A DNA stretch of 64,000 nucleotides, taken from positions 1-64,000 of the forward strand of contig DASTVZ010000025.1 of NCBI GenBank assembly GCA_035758845.1, written 5' to 3'. The stretch is from JALZOC01 sp035758845. Lineage in GTDB: Bacteria > Acidobacteriota > Vicinamibacteria > Vicinamibacterales > 2-12-FULL-66-21. Under the pieces are notes generated by a model. It was not told where the DNA came from. It saw only the letters and a list, made by a program, of their open reading frames with translations, and searched no databases. Within the stretch, counting starts at the first letter, position 1, and each line of letters opens with the position of its first letter. The position numbers and the translations under genes were made by a program. Of the stretch, positions 25,201-34,322 are shown piece after piece.

Positions 25201-26226
25201 CTAACGCCATGCCGTGACATCGATGGAAGTGTTAGTCAAAACGCGTTGCCGTCTGCCGCTCTCGATTTCGACCAGGTAGTAATTGCCGTTGGACTCTTCG
25301 TCGATGACCGTTCCGAACAGCAGCCGGTCTCCGCCAGGCGACCACAGCATGGTCGGACCCACCCATTCCCTGAACAATGCCAAATCGAAGAGCGCCGGAA
25401 TTCTAGTAAGTCGGCGCCGGTTTGACCCGTCGGCGTTAATGACTTCGACGTGGCTCCTTGACGCAAGCGCCACGAGGTCCGCTGTGGGGGACACCGACGG
25501 ACTCTTTCCTACTGCCAGCAGCCTGCTGTCGCCGCTCGGCGACACTATGAGCGTGTGGTTCTCGTGCTGGCAGGCATCCGGCTCGCCAGTTGGAACGCAG
25601 ATGTTTGCGTCAACCACGAGTTGCGAATTGTCGTGCCGCCAGTCAACCGACTCCAGGAAGTAGCCGCTGGGTATCGGGGTGCCATTGATTCGAAAAGGCC
25701 GACGAGCCACGATCCGCTCTTGTCCGTCTGCAGTAGACACCGCCATTATTCCCGCGGGTCCTTCATATGCAATCTCCGTATCGCCCCACGACCAGGCGAG
25801 CATCCGGTAACTCTTCGCGACGTACACGAGCGTCGTGTCTCTACCCGTGCTCAGGTCTCGAACGACAATCTCACATCGCTTCGCATCGTCTGCGACGAGA
25901 ACGTAGGCGATTCGCGCGCCGTCTCGGGAAACGGCCTTTCCTCGACACTGAAGATTCAGCGGCTCCTTCACTACCCTGAATTGGATATTGCGGACTGTTC
26001 CATCACGAACGTATCCCGACGCCGTAAAACCGTCGAAAAAGATGGTCGAACGATCAACACGAGTGAGTACGGCAAGTTTGGCGACATCAGCGGCTTCGTG
26101 CGTACGCCTGTGTTCGAATGTCTCCTCTCTCCAGGCCGGCACGATTATCGGCACGACTAGAAATAGACCAAGAGCAGCCGGCCAGATCCTCCGACGCTCG
26201 ATGGCACCTGCAGATGGTCGACACAT
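25201..26226 (-). CDS. Membrane-anchored TolB-like propeller protein
   Basis: A 341-residue protein with an N-terminal membrane helix (RIWPAALGLFLVVPIIVPAW) and propeller blades outside: GKAVSRDGARIAYVLV, SWSWGDTEIAYEG-like segments, SVDWRHDNSQLVVDA, SPSVSPTADLVALASRS and LWSPGGDRLLFGT. It resembles the extracytoplasmic part of the TolB-propeller kinases but has no kinase domain. ATG 26226 places the membrane helix at the N-terminus. Function unknown; ligand binding is inferred from the fold. Confidence 0.72.
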   Translation of the reverse strand: MCRPSAGAIERRRIWPAALGLFLVVPIIVPAWREETFEHRRTHEAADVAKLAVLTRVDRSTIFFDGFTASGYVRDGTVRNIQFRVVKEPLNLQCRGKAVSRDGARIAYVLVADDAKRCEIVVRDLSTGRDTTLVYVAKSYRMLAWSWGDTEIAYEGPAGIMAVSTADGQERIVARRPFRINGTPIPSGYFLESVDWRHDNSQLVVDANICVPTGEPDACQHENHTLIVSPSGDSRLLAVGKSPSVSPTADLVALASRSHVEVINADGSNRRRLTRIPALFDLALFREWVGPTMLWSPGGDRLLFGTVIDEESNGNYYLVEIESGRRQRVLTNTSIDVTAWR

Positions 26227-26315
26227 AGTCCATTTCCCTGATCCAAGATGCCCGAACACGAGGCAAATGTCGTGAAGCCGCGTGATGAATGACTGAGCGG
26301 ACTGTGAATGTGTCA

Positions 26316-27269
26316 TCAACGAAAAAGTGATTGGCCGATTTCCCTGTCATTTTCGTAATCATTGTGCGCGCGGCAGCGGGGTTGCAGGTTCCCGGCCGTC
26401 GTCGGTCCGCCTTCAGCGAACGGGATCACATGATGGAACTCGAGGAACCCTCGTTCCTCGCAACGCCCCTCAGTACCGACAAACGCGCACCGCCCCTGAT
26501 CGCGTTTCCATACTTCTCGCTTTGCTGCCGCAGGCACATGGCGACTTGTGGGATTGACCGCGCTCGGACGCCGTGGGCGATCAACTGCAGCAAGCTTCTG
26601 CCGCTCCACTTCCTTCAACAACAATGTCAGACCACGGTCGAAGATTTCAGCAACGTCGCCGCTGGGCACGGCATGTCGCAGGAGATCTTGGAGCCGGCGT
26701 AGCTTTCGTGCGTCTCTGGTCCGATGCTGAACTGGACCCTATATCTCTCCGGTGCAAGCGGTCGCACGATTGGCGGTGCAGGCGAGCGAAGAGGCGCGCG
26801 CGTGGCACCGGTCGATGACGCTGTCGACTTCGCTTCCGGCGACGGCAGTGGCGGCTCCGCCTTCGCCTCCGGTGGAGCCAACGTGAGAGTCTTCGGTTGG
26901 GGCAACTTGCGAACCGTTGACGGCACCGCCGGCATCGGATGAAGCGCCGCTACCAGCCCTTCTATATCCCTTCTAGTCTTGTGCCTCGCAGCCTCCAGCA
27001 GCCGCTCGTGGTTCTCGTCAGTCAGATGATTCGAGAGCAGACAGATGGTCGTCAGTGAGATCGATCCATCGGCGAGTTTATCGAGAATCGACGGGAACTT
27101 CCGTGCGGCTCGTGCGGCTTCGATGCGACCGTATGCGGCGTGCTCGGACAAGTGCAGGCATTTGGTGCAGTACACGAACAACGACGAGTGGCCGCAGCCG
27201 CCCACGAACACCTTTGAGGTTGCGAGTCAGTTCTTGGTCGGATAGCAATTGAACGGCATTCATGTTCAT
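26316..27269 (-). pseudogene. Disrupted HNH endonuclease gene
   Basis: Three frames together rebuild one protein. The N-terminus MNAVQLLSDQELTRNLK starts near 27269. The middle (SSLFVYCTKCLHLSEHAAYGRIEAARAARKFP and ISLTTICLLSNHLTDENHERLLEAARHKT) ends in the frame 26627-27211. The C-terminus (VPSGDVAEIFDRGLTLLLKEV, RHVPAAAKREVWKRDQGRCAFVG, then FLEFHHVIPFAEGG and RCRAHNDYE) carries an intact HNH motif. A gap of some tens of codons is missing near 27210, and one base is missing near 26705-26712 (ETH then RKLRRLQDLLRH in the next frame). It is inactive unless one frame makes a sub-protein. Confidence 0.8.
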
Positions 27270-27785
27270 GATGCCGTTGTAGCATCGCAATTTCTGCCAT
27301 GCGACGATGCCTTGAGCGACGATTTCCACAGGGTGATCCACGCGCCGCGATGGATCCCGACGAGCAACGCTCCAGCGTGTTCCTGACGCGATTAGTGCGG
27401 CTTAAGCGCGATGGTCGAAGCCACTTCATTTGCATTTTGAAAATTCCTGTCAACAAGATTCGTGTGCGCACGAGAGGATTTTTCGGCGGACATCGTTGAG
27501 ACGGTTCGTGGGACACAAGTTTCGCCTACTCGGTTCAAACCGAGTTGTGTGTTGGCACAAGAGCGGCGCCACGGCGACTGCGCTATCGAGAACGATTCCT
27601 CGGTCGCGGCGCTGTCGGAAACGCTGACTGCAGATCAACAAAGCATCCAGTCGTCGGAGGCCTTCGCACGTTTTCAACGAGAACTGAAGGCCGAGCGAAT
27701 TCGCATTCAGATTATCGACGCTACCGTTGAGATCCGGCGCGGATACTTTCCACGCTTTCATGGACGGGAATGGAGCGGTGGCGCA
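27270..27785. other. 516-base gap without a supported gene
   Basis: Short frames exist on both strands, the longest running antisense into the next gene, but none shows family resemblance or a start signal. A TTGACA on the minus strand at 27448-27453 could be an old promoter for the HNH gene. A small inverted repeat, CTCGGTTCAAACCGAG, lies near 27530-27545. Otherwise nothing is seen. Confidence 0.5.
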
Positions 27786-28628
27786 CTATGCGCCGTGCCG
27801 GGTGCGCCGGACGAAGATCTGCCGGTCGAAGTAGGACACGATGTCAGCCGGCAAATACCTGCGGGCCCTCGGATCCAGCACCAGGTGCGCCCCGATTTCG
27901 GCGAAGGCTTCGGCAGGATTGCGCGTCGCTCGAAGCGAGGGCACCCGCGTGGGCCGCAGCTTCAACGCGAGCGAGCGGTCAAGTCGTAAGACGTCCACCG
28001 ACCGATCGCCTGCTCGCAGTTGCTTATCGGCGGCGCTCATCGTATTGAAAACCAGGGCATCTTCCGTCGTAAGAATCGAGAAGTGCCACCCCGTCGCTGA
28101 ACGATTGAAGCCGGCCAGCCGGGCCATCGCGAGGCTGCCCGTGCCGTCATCCAAGACGTGGAAGCACTCGTGCAGCAAGATTTCGGCGGTCTGGAGATAT
28201 CCCGGCTGGCCGCTAAAACGATCGCGGACTCCGCGGTACGAGAAGTAGAGATCGTGGATGTCGATGGCGTGAGCTGGCGACGTCCGGTCGAACTGGGCGG
28301 TGGACCCGACGCCCAGGTCGTCCCTCGGACCTGGCGCGCCAGTTCTGAAGCGGCGGAGCGTCGTCACGCCCTGAAGCGCAACACGATCGAGTACGAGCCG
28401 GCCGAGCGGTGTTGCGGCGATTGCATCCAGCGCGGCCGACACCACCGACGCTTCGGCGTCGGTCCACTCCTTGGGCTCGCGTATCTGACAATCCGCAGCG
28501 AGTCCCTCGCACGTCCCTGCGCTGAACACGAAGCCGTGGTTTCGCCGGACGGCCTGGCCTGCCGTGTGTGTGATCCACAGAACGGCGATCCCGACCGCTA
28601 CGATCCACCGCGCTTGCCTTCTCTCCAC
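27786..28628 (-). CDS. Secreted putative zinc metalloprotease (HExxH)
   Basis: A 280-residue exported protein. The signal peptide (MERRQARWIVAVGIAVLWITHTAGQA) is followed by a mature domain with LLHECFHVLDD, a standard HExxH zinc site, and a downstream Glu-rich NPAEAFAEIGAHLVLDP that can supply the third ligand as in gluzincins. DLYFSYRGVRDRFSGQPGYLQTAE precedes the site. GTG 28628 has GAGG just upstream. The family is not identified; proteolysis is inferred from the motif. Confidence 0.7.
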   Translation of the reverse strand: MERRQARWIVAVGIAVLWITHTAGQAVRRNHGFVFSAGTCEGLAADCQIREPKEWTDAEASVVSAALDAIAATPLGRLVLDRVALQGVTTLRRFRTGAPGPRDDLGVGSTAQFDRTSPAHAIDIHDLYFSYRGVRDRFSGQPGYLQTAEILLHECFHVLDDGTGSLAMARLAGFNRSATGWHFSILTTEDALVFNTMSAADKQLRAGDRSVDVLRLDRSLALKLRPTRVPSLRATRNPAEAFAEIGAHLVLDPRARRYLPADIVSYFDRQIFVRRTRHGA

Positions 28629-28660
28629 TCAACCTCTCGGGCTTGTTCGCCCTGCGTGTC

Positions 28661-28680
28661 CTTCCGCCTGAAGGCGGAAG
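28661..28680. repeat. CTTCCGCCT-GA-AGGCGGAAG inverted repeat
   Basis: A perfect nine-base stem with a two-base loop in the leader of the metalloprotease gene, followed at 28692-28706 by CCCCGGATCCCGGCA, which belongs to the GGATCC family at 14412-14432 and 48200-48256. Probably a dispersed intergenic element. Confidence 0.5.
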
Positions 28681-28721
28681 CCACGGAGCCTCTCGGACCC
28701 CGGATCCCGGCAAGAATCACG

Positions 28722-29204
28722 CTACGGCGTGCAGCTCACCGCAGGCCCGTTCGTCTTCAGCTTCCCCGGCGAGCTCCAATTCACGATGTGATACGTGGCA
28801 GGTGTCGCGCCAATGTTTCTCACACCATGACAACTGTTCGACGCCTGGAACACTATCGAGCCTGGTCCGACCTTCGTCCATTGGCCATCGACGAGCGCCT
28901 CGAGAGCGCCCTCCTTCAGGATGAGGAGCTCTTCGTTCGCGTGCTTGTGCGGCGGATGCGATGCGAGTCCAGGATTCAGTGTCGTCACGTGCATTTCCAG
29001 CTCGTCGAGCGTGAGCGTGGGCTGGCGGACGACCTGCCGCGACTGTCCGACATCCGTGTTCCGGACCGGCCATGAGTTCCAGTCGAACACCGTCGATTTA
29101 AGGATCGATGCTGGCTTCTCCTGCGCGTAGGCGACGAGCCCCAGAGTCGCCCCGGCGGCAACGACCGCAATCATCACATCACGCCTCGTGATCCCTACCC
29201 TCAT
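28722..29204 (-). CDS. Exported cupin protein
   Basis: A 160-residue protein with a Tat-like signal (MRVGITRRDVMIAVVAAGATLGLVAYAQ, with the twin Arg in TRRDV) and a cupin fold: LNPGLASHPPHKHANEELLILKEGALEALVDGQ has HxH and Glu ligands, and GSIVFQASNSCHGVRN supplies the second His. The four-ligand set suggests a bound metal. ATG 29204 is fixed by GGAGGAG seven bases upstream; a longer frame to 29522 is rejected. It is divergent from the D-aminoacylase-like gene. Confidence 0.82.
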   Translation of the reverse strand: MRVGITRRDVMIAVVAAGATLGLVAYAQEKPASILKSTVFDWNSWPVRNTDVGQSRQVVRQPTLTLDELEMHVTTLNPGLASHPPHKHANEELLILKEGALEALVDGQWTKVGPGSIVFQASNSCHGVRNIGATPATYHIVNWSSPGKLKTNGPAVSCTP

Positions 29205-29333
29205 TTGTCTGCTCCTCCAACGTCCGTACGTTCCGTTCGCCGGCACGGCGCTCACAGCGGCGAAAAACTGAAAACGGGCGCATAATTGGCGCCGGCTCCA
29301 AGGCGAGCCGCGATCGGCGCACGAACATTTCTT

Positions 29334-30992
29334 ATGCGCACATATCTTCAATCCATACTGTTTGTATTTGCAATCGCCTGCGTCGCCACCGTCCGGCCGC
29401 ATGGCCAGGAGCCGGCGTTCGACCTGATCATTCGCGGCGGTCACATCGTGGACGGCACGGGTAACCCGTGGTTTGCCGGCGACGTGGGTATTCGCGGCGA
29501 CCGCATCGCCGCAGTCGGCCAACTCACCGCTGCGAAAGCACGCCGTGAGATCGACGCGCGAGGACTAGTCGTCGCGCCAGGCTTCATCGACATGCACACG
29601 CATTCAGACCAGCCGCTTCTCGATGACGGGAATGCGGAAAGCAAGGTGCGTGGAGGTGTGACGCTCGATGTCATCGGCGAAAGCACCACGGTCGCCCCAC
29701 GCGACGGCCTGCCCGAAGCGAAAGGATCGTGGACCAACTTCACGGGCTATTGGAACGCGCTCAAGGTGCAGGGCATCTCGATGAACGTGATCTCGGAGGT
29801 GTCCTATCAGCAGATACGGCTGGTCGTGAAAGAGTACAACCGAGGCGCCGCCAATCCCGCCGAACTCGAACGCATGAAGCAGCTGGCTCGGCGATCCATG
29901 CAAGAAGGCGCGTGGGGTTTGGTGACGCGATTCGAAAGCGGCGGTCCCGAGTATCCCGACGAAGTCATCGACATTGCGAAAGTCGTGGCGTCCCTCGGCG
30001 GCATCTACACATCACACATCGGCAGCGAAGGGATGCAACAGGACAAGGAGCTCGACTTTGCCATTCGCGTCGCCGACGAAGCAAGGATTCCGGTGCACAT
30101 CTTTCACTTGAAGATTCGAGGAAAACCGAACTGGGGCACCGTCGGGCGATACGTTGAGAAGATCGACGCGGCACGCGGACGCGGGCTCGACGTCACCGCC
30201 AATCAGTATCCGTATACCGCGATGCAGCACCAGTGGGCCTCGTTCTTTCCTCTCTGGGCACGAGAGGGCGGTCCAGACAAGTTCGCCGCTATCCTCCGCG
30301 ATCCGGCGCAGCGCGGAAAGATCAAGGCAGACAAAGATTTTCAGACCTGGGTCATGGAGCATGGAGGGTGGGACGGGATCGTGCTCGGCCGTGCGCGGCG
30401 GCCGGAGATCAAGAAGTACGAGGGGATGCGCATTGCCGAAATCGCCAAAGCTCGTGGCGACGAGGACCCCGCCGACACGTGCATCGCGTTGATGTCGGAC
30501 GAAGGCGGCACCATCTCCGGGATGTTCCACACGATGTCGGAAGAGGACGTGCGGACCGTGATGAAACAGCCCTGGGTCTCAATCGCCAGCGACGGAGCGG
30601 CGATCAATCTCGCCGCTGACGGAGTGCCGCATCCGCGCAGCTACTCAACCAACCCACGCGTGCTTGGCTACTACGTGCGCGAACAGAAGGTGCTGACGCT
30701 CGAAGACGCAGTCCGAAAAATGACGAGCCTCCCCGCTCAGATCCTCGGCCTGCGCGATCGGGGTCAAATCCGCGAGGGGTTCGCCGCCGATCTGGTCATG
30801 TTCGATCCGGCCACTGTACGAGAGACGAACTCGTTCGCACGGCCGAAGTCCTATCCGGTTGGCATCCCCTACACCATCGTTAACGGCACCGTCGTCATTG
30901 ATGGTGGCAAGCACACAGGAGCGAGACCAGGGAGAGCTTTGATGGGGCGCGCGTTTACGTCCAAGCCACTGAACTCAGCGAATCGGGACTAG
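29334..30992 (+). CDS. N-acyl-D-amino-acid deacylase-like amidohydrolase, exported
   Basis: A 552-residue metal-dependent hydrolase. After a signal peptide (MRTYLQSILFVFAIACVATVRPHGQ) comes DLIIRGGHIVDGTGNPWFAGDVGIRGDRIAAVG and APGFIDMHTHSD with the HxH metal pair. Other family landmarks are YTSHIGSEG, the HLKIRGKPNWG block, IASDGAAINL (an Asp ligand), HPRSYSTNPRVLG and a C-terminal AADLVMFDPATVRETN strand. The D-aminoacylase family cleaves N-acyl-D-amino acids; the exact substrate is open. ATG 29334 gives the signal peptide. Confidence 0.87.
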   Translation: MRTYLQSILFVFAIACVATVRPHGQEPAFDLIIRGGHIVDGTGNPWFAGDVGIRGDRIAAVGQLTAAKARREIDARGLVVAPGFIDMHTHSDQPLLDDGNAESKVRGGVTLDVIGESTTVAPRDGLPEAKGSWTNFTGYWNALKVQGISMNVISEVSYQQIRLVVKEYNRGAANPAELERMKQLARRSMQEGAWGLVTRFESGGPEYPDEVIDIAKVVASLGGIYTSHIGSEGMQQDKELDFAIRVADEARIPVHIFHLKIRGKPNWGTVGRYVEKIDAARGRGLDVTANQYPYTAMQHQWASFFPLWAREGGPDKFAAILRDPAQRGKIKADKDFQTWVMEHGGWDGIVLGRARRPEIKKYEGMRIAEIAKARGDEDPADTCIALMSDEGGTISGMFHTMSEEDVRTVMKQPWVSIASDGAAINLAADGVPHPRSYSTNPRVLGYYVREQKVLTLEDAVRKMTSLPAQILGLRDRGQIREGFAADLVMFDPATVRETNSFARPKSYPVGIPYTIVNGTVVIDGGKHTGARPGRALMGRAFTSKPLNSANRD

Positions 30993-31615
30993 TCCTCGCC
31001 CGTGCCCTTGAACTGATCCTCGCTATCGGCAAACAGGACGTTGAAGCTGGTGAGCGATCCGTAGCAGCCGGTGATGTAACCCTGCAGCCGGACCTTCACG
31101 TCCTCGGGAAGATCCGTCGCATTAATCTGCTGCTCGAGCGTCCGCAAGCGATTTCGTAACATGACGACTTTGTGGAAGAACGATTCGATCGGCCAGCTCC
31201 TCTCCTGCAACCCCGGCGTGCCTGGGCGCAGCACGAGTGCGCCGCCGCGCCATCTCTCGGCGGGCGTCACGCTCGTCAGGCCCGTTTCCTCGCGGATGAT
31301 TCGTCGCAGCAGCAGCTCGAAATCGATGCCGGCCGTCTGATCGGGGCTCACTGGTGGTGCCGTCCTTTCACGATCGCTGACGAGGGGAAATGGCTCGCGC
31401 GCTGGTCGCGGCGCGCGCGCGCGTGGTGCAGCCTCACGCGGTTCGTCCATTCGAGGACCGCCGCGATAATTGTGTTCGCTTCCGCAGTAGCCGCAGGCGA
31501 CGCGAATCGGCCGTCCCGCCGCGTCTGCGGCAATCACCGTGTGGCGGCGATCCAGCTTGCACGCACGGCAGTGGTCGTCGATCGAGTCCCCGGCACGATA
31601 CGCGCGTTCGGGCAT
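30989..31615 (-). CDS. Zinc-ribbon-like protein of unknown function
   Basis: A 208-residue soluble protein. The N-terminus has two CxxC knuckles (DHCRACKLDRRHTVI and RVACGYCGSEHNYRGG), a likely zinc ribbon. A basic Pro/Arg linker follows, and the C-terminal half (SWPIESFFHKVVMLRNRLRTLEQQINATDLPEDVKVRLQGYITGC) is helical. ATG 31615 is chosen over 31627 because a TATGAT on the minus strand at 31623-31628 would place transcription start at about 31615. It ends 4 bases inside the convergent hydrolase gene. Family not named. Confidence 0.7.
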   Translation of the reverse strand: MPERAYRAGDSIDDHCRACKLDRRHTVIAADAAGRPIRVACGYCGSEHNYRGGPRMDEPREAAPRARAPRPAREPFPLVSDRERTAPPVSPDQTAGIDFELLLRRIIREETGLTSVTPAERWRGGALVLRPGTPGLQERSWPIESFFHKVVMLRNRLRTLEQQINATDLPEDVKVRLQGYITGCYGSLTSFNVLFADSEDQFKGTGED

Positions 31616-31622
31616 TCCGGCG

Positions 31623-31628
31623 ATCATA
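31623..31628 (-). promoter_or_regulatory. Candidate -10 element, leaderless zinc-ribbon gene
   Basis: TATGAT on the minus strand seven bases before ATG 31615, which has no Shine-Dalgarno sequence. No clear -35 box was found. It fits the recurring leaderless pattern in the window. Confidence 0.45.
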
Positions 31629-31662
31629 GCTGATCGAGTCAGCCGATCCGACGTCGGCGGCG

Positions 31663-31668
31663 TCTAAT
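31663..31668 (+). promoter_or_regulatory. Candidate -10 element for the large TPR gene
   Basis: TCTAAT (five of six consensus bases), five bases before ATG 31674. The start lacks a Shine-Dalgarno sequence. Together with 31623-31628 it makes a compact divergent promoter region. Confidence 0.4.
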
Positions 31669-31673
31669 CTCAC

Positions 31674-34235
31674 ATGCGATTACCCATGCCGGCAAGAGTG
31701 CGTGCGGCGCTGCTCGCGGCCTTAGTTGTCCCAACAATCGCCTATTCGCAGCCCCCCACGATTCAGCGTGGTGAGGACTTCCCGCTCGAGGACTACTCCG
31801 TCTGGCTGTTCGTGGACAGAGGTCTGAAAAGTCAGGCAGCAGATGTTCAGCTCGCGAAAGACCCGGAGAGCCCGGAGGCCATCCCTCTCCTGCTCGATGT
31901 CGACCGCACCGGCGACGCGCTCACAGTGCTTCGGCGCATCGTCGATCGTCGGCCCGAACGAATGGGCGCCGCGTTCAAGGCGGCATCGACGAATTGGCAC
32001 CGTTTAGTCGACGAGGGACGCGGCTACCCGGCGGTGCTTCGCGAAATCGCCGCGAAAGCACGGCAGCGGCTACGCGAACTTCCGCGCGAACAAGCAGCCG
32101 AGGCCACCTGGTATCTGTTCTTGCTCCCAATCCGGGTTCCGGGCGAAACACCGGCGCCGTGGCGCGATCAACTGCCTGCGTTCATCAGCGAGTACGCCGG
32201 CACGGAAGCATCTCTGCTCGCGGAGCTGACGATTCTCGATGACGGTGGAGATATCCACGCGCGCATCGTCGCCCTCGAGGCATTCGCGCGGCGTCATCCT
32301 GGTACGATCATCGGGGCACAGGCGCTGTGGACCGCCGGCATGCACCTTGGGTTCAACGCCCGTGAGCCCAGCAGTGCCGACCCCACCGATCGCTTGCTTC
32401 GCATCGCTGCGCTCACTCGCGAATTGCAGAGCGGCGCGTATCCGGACTGTGAATGGGTCCGGCGCGCGCCGCAAAACGTCTTCGGGTTCTTCACCTCCGA
32501 ACCGCAGTACGCGAAGGAGAATCTGCCACGGGTCGTCGCCGTACTTCGCGAGTTCCTCCTGAAGAACTTCGAGGTGGCGCCGGTGAACCCGCTCGCCAGT
32601 GGAGCTGGCCTCGTGATCGCCACCAAGCTACCGCCAATTTTCGCCGCCGGCGGAGGCGACGCGGTGACGGAAACCGACCGTTTTCTCCTCGATCTCGAAA
32701 AAGCCGTCGATCAGCCAGCGGCGGTGCGTTACGTCCGAGGAATGTGGTATCGGCAACTCGCCAACGGCGCGAAAGACGTGGAGAAGCAAAACGAGTGGCG
32801 GCTGAAGTCCGACGCCACGCTGCTTGATCTCGCGCGCACCGGAACGGGTCTGAACAACCGAAAGGCGCTGGCTTCGCTTGCGTCAATCAGTTTCAAGGAG
32901 AGGAACTGCGACGTCGCCGTAGAGCGCTACCAGGAATACGTATCGCGGTTCCCTGAGAGCGAGTGGGCGTGGGTCGCCGGCTTGCGCGCCGGACAATGCG
33001 AGCAGTTCCTCGGCAACTGGGCTAAAGCGCGACAGGCATACGAATCTGTGACGGCAGCGCGTCGCGCACCGCCGCCGGCGCTCGTGCTCGGTCACACGTT
33101 TGCTGGACGGGCATCAGAAGCGCTCAACGACTTCGAGCGCGCTCGTACCGCCTATACACGGGCGGAACGTGCGTGGGAACAGCGTTTCGCCGATCCCTAC
33201 TTCGGCACCTATCAGTTCCACACGCGGCTGGACGAGGAGCCGTGCAACGGGTGCGATCCACGGAGCAAAGCAGATGTTTCGAGAGAATGGCTGCACCGGC
33301 GCACAACACAGCTGAGGCGATCGCGCGCCGTGCCCGCGGGAACGCTCCTCGAACGCGGCCGGTTCATGGTGACCGAGGGCATTTGGCGCAGCGCGATCGC
33401 GCCGCTCACAGACTTCATTCGGCTGCATCCTGACTCTCCGAGCGCTCTCGAAGCGCACGAGCTGCTGACCCGTGCGAAGCTCGAAATGGTGCTCCTTCGA
33501 GCCGGTCCTGAAGCCAGCGAAGACGAGAAGCGCGCCGCACTCACAGCGCTCGAATCGCTTGCCGCGGAACCCTACGGCTTCAGTGTGTTCGCGGCACAGA
33601 TCGCGCGGGCGACGCTTCAGTCGATCGTCGGTTCGCCAGACCGTGCTTCGGAGTTGATGTCTGAAGCTCTGGTTCAGTGGCATCAACACGGTGTCGATCT
33701 GTTCGCGAAACGTTCTGCCACCGCGCTACAGCAGGACATCATGGACATCCGAGATGTCGTGTTCAATCCAAATGTCAACTGGCCGTCAGATGAGTTCAGC
33801 CGCTTCCGTTCACGTGACAGCCCACCTAAGTTCTTCATCGTCACCCCCGAGGTGCGCGTGAAGCTGCACGACGACTCCGTCGTGCACGTCGAAGCCGCCT
33901 CACGGCTATCCGCGAAGCCAGGCGCGGTCCTGCTGGACGAAGAGCAGATTGCCGTCCTCGAACGCATTCTTATGAGCCTTGGTGGAACGAAGCAGCGTGT
34001 ACACGTCGAGCACATTGAAAAGTTCTGGAACCGCTTCTTCACGATGGGCCCCGGTCACTGGGGTGGATGGATCCTGCAGACGTTTCCGATGGTGACTGAG
34101 GTCACGTTCATCGACGCCCCTCGCACCCGCGGCGCGGCGAGGATTCGCAATGGTTATCAGGGTTCGACGCAGTTGCTCACGAAGGCCGACGGTACGTGGA
34201 AGGTCACTGGCTCGAGCGGCCACTGGATCGAGTGA
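31674..34235 (+). CDS. Large exported TPR-repeat protein
   Basis: An 853-residue protein with a signal peptide (MRLPMPARVRAALLAALVVPTIAYSQ) and helical repeats over most of its length, for example FKERNCDVAVERYQEYVSRFPESEWAWVAGLRAGQCEQFLGNWAKARQAYESV and ALNDFERARTAYTRAERAWEQRF. A Cys pair (EEPCNGCD) lies mid-protein. The last 150 residues switch to a beta-rich domain (EVRVKLHDDSVVHVEAASRL to ARIRNGYQGSTQLLTKADGTWKVTGSSGHWIE). It probably acts as a periplasmic scaffold; substrate unknown. It is followed 87 bases later by the secA leader unit. Confidence 0.75.
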   Translation: MRLPMPARVRAALLAALVVPTIAYSQPPTIQRGEDFPLEDYSVWLFVDRGLKSQAADVQLAKDPESPEAIPLLLDVDRTGDALTVLRRIVDRRPERMGAAFKAASTNWHRLVDEGRGYPAVLREIAAKARQRLRELPREQAAEATWYLFLLPIRVPGETPAPWRDQLPAFISEYAGTEASLLAELTILDDGGDIHARIVALEAFARRHPGTIIGAQALWTAGMHLGFNAREPSSADPTDRLLRIAALTRELQSGAYPDCEWVRRAPQNVFGFFTSEPQYAKENLPRVVAVLREFLLKNFEVAPVNPLASGAGLVIATKLPPIFAAGGGDAVTETDRFLLDLEKAVDQPAAVRYVRGMWYRQLANGAKDVEKQNEWRLKSDATLLDLARTGTGLNNRKALASLASISFKERNCDVAVERYQEYVSRFPESEWAWVAGLRAGQCEQFLGNWAKARQAYESVTAARRAPPPALVLGHTFAGRASEALNDFERARTAYTRAERAWEQRFADPYFGTYQFHTRLDEEPCNGCDPRSKADVSREWLHRRTTQLRRSRAVPAGTLLERGRFMVTEGIWRSAIAPLTDFIRLHPDSPSALEAHELLTRAKLEMVLLRAGPEASEDEKRAALTALESLAAEPYGFSVFAAQIARATLQSIVGSPDRASELMSEALVQWHQHGVDLFAKRSATALQQDIMDIRDVVFNPNVNWPSDEFSRFRSRDSPPKFFIVTPEVRVKLHDDSVVHVEAASRLSAKPGAVLLDEEQIAVLERILMSLGGTKQRVHVEHIEKFWNRFFTMGPGHWGGWILQTFPMVTEVTFIDAPRTRGAARIRNGYQGSTQLLTKADGTWKVTGSSGHWIE

Positions 34236-34304
34236 AGAGCTGCAGTCTGGGGGAACGACTCAGCGCGGGCTCGTCTAGACTTCTTCCCCTTGGGGTTCTC
34301 GCTG

Positions 34305-34310
34305 TAAAAT
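34305..34310 (+). promoter_or_regulatory. Candidate -10 element for the leader-secA unit
   Basis: TAAAAT, five of six consensus bases, ending 12 bases before ATG 34323. The -35 region is weak. Transcription from here would carry the leader ORF and the accessory secA on one mRNA. Confidence 0.4.
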
Positions 34311-34322
34311 ACTCCAGAGCCC

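Noticed and set aside
25555..26160. A 201-codon plus-strand frame
   Set aside because: Antisense to the propeller protein gene, which has a membrane helix and repeated blades.
27462..27989. A 175-codon plus-strand frame in the 27270-27785 gap
   Set aside because: Its 3' part is antisense to the zincin gene and its 5' part shows no family or start signal.
29205..29522. N-terminal extension of the exported cupin
   Set aside because: A strong GGAGGAG before ATG 29204 and a Tat-like signal start there; the extension lacks both.
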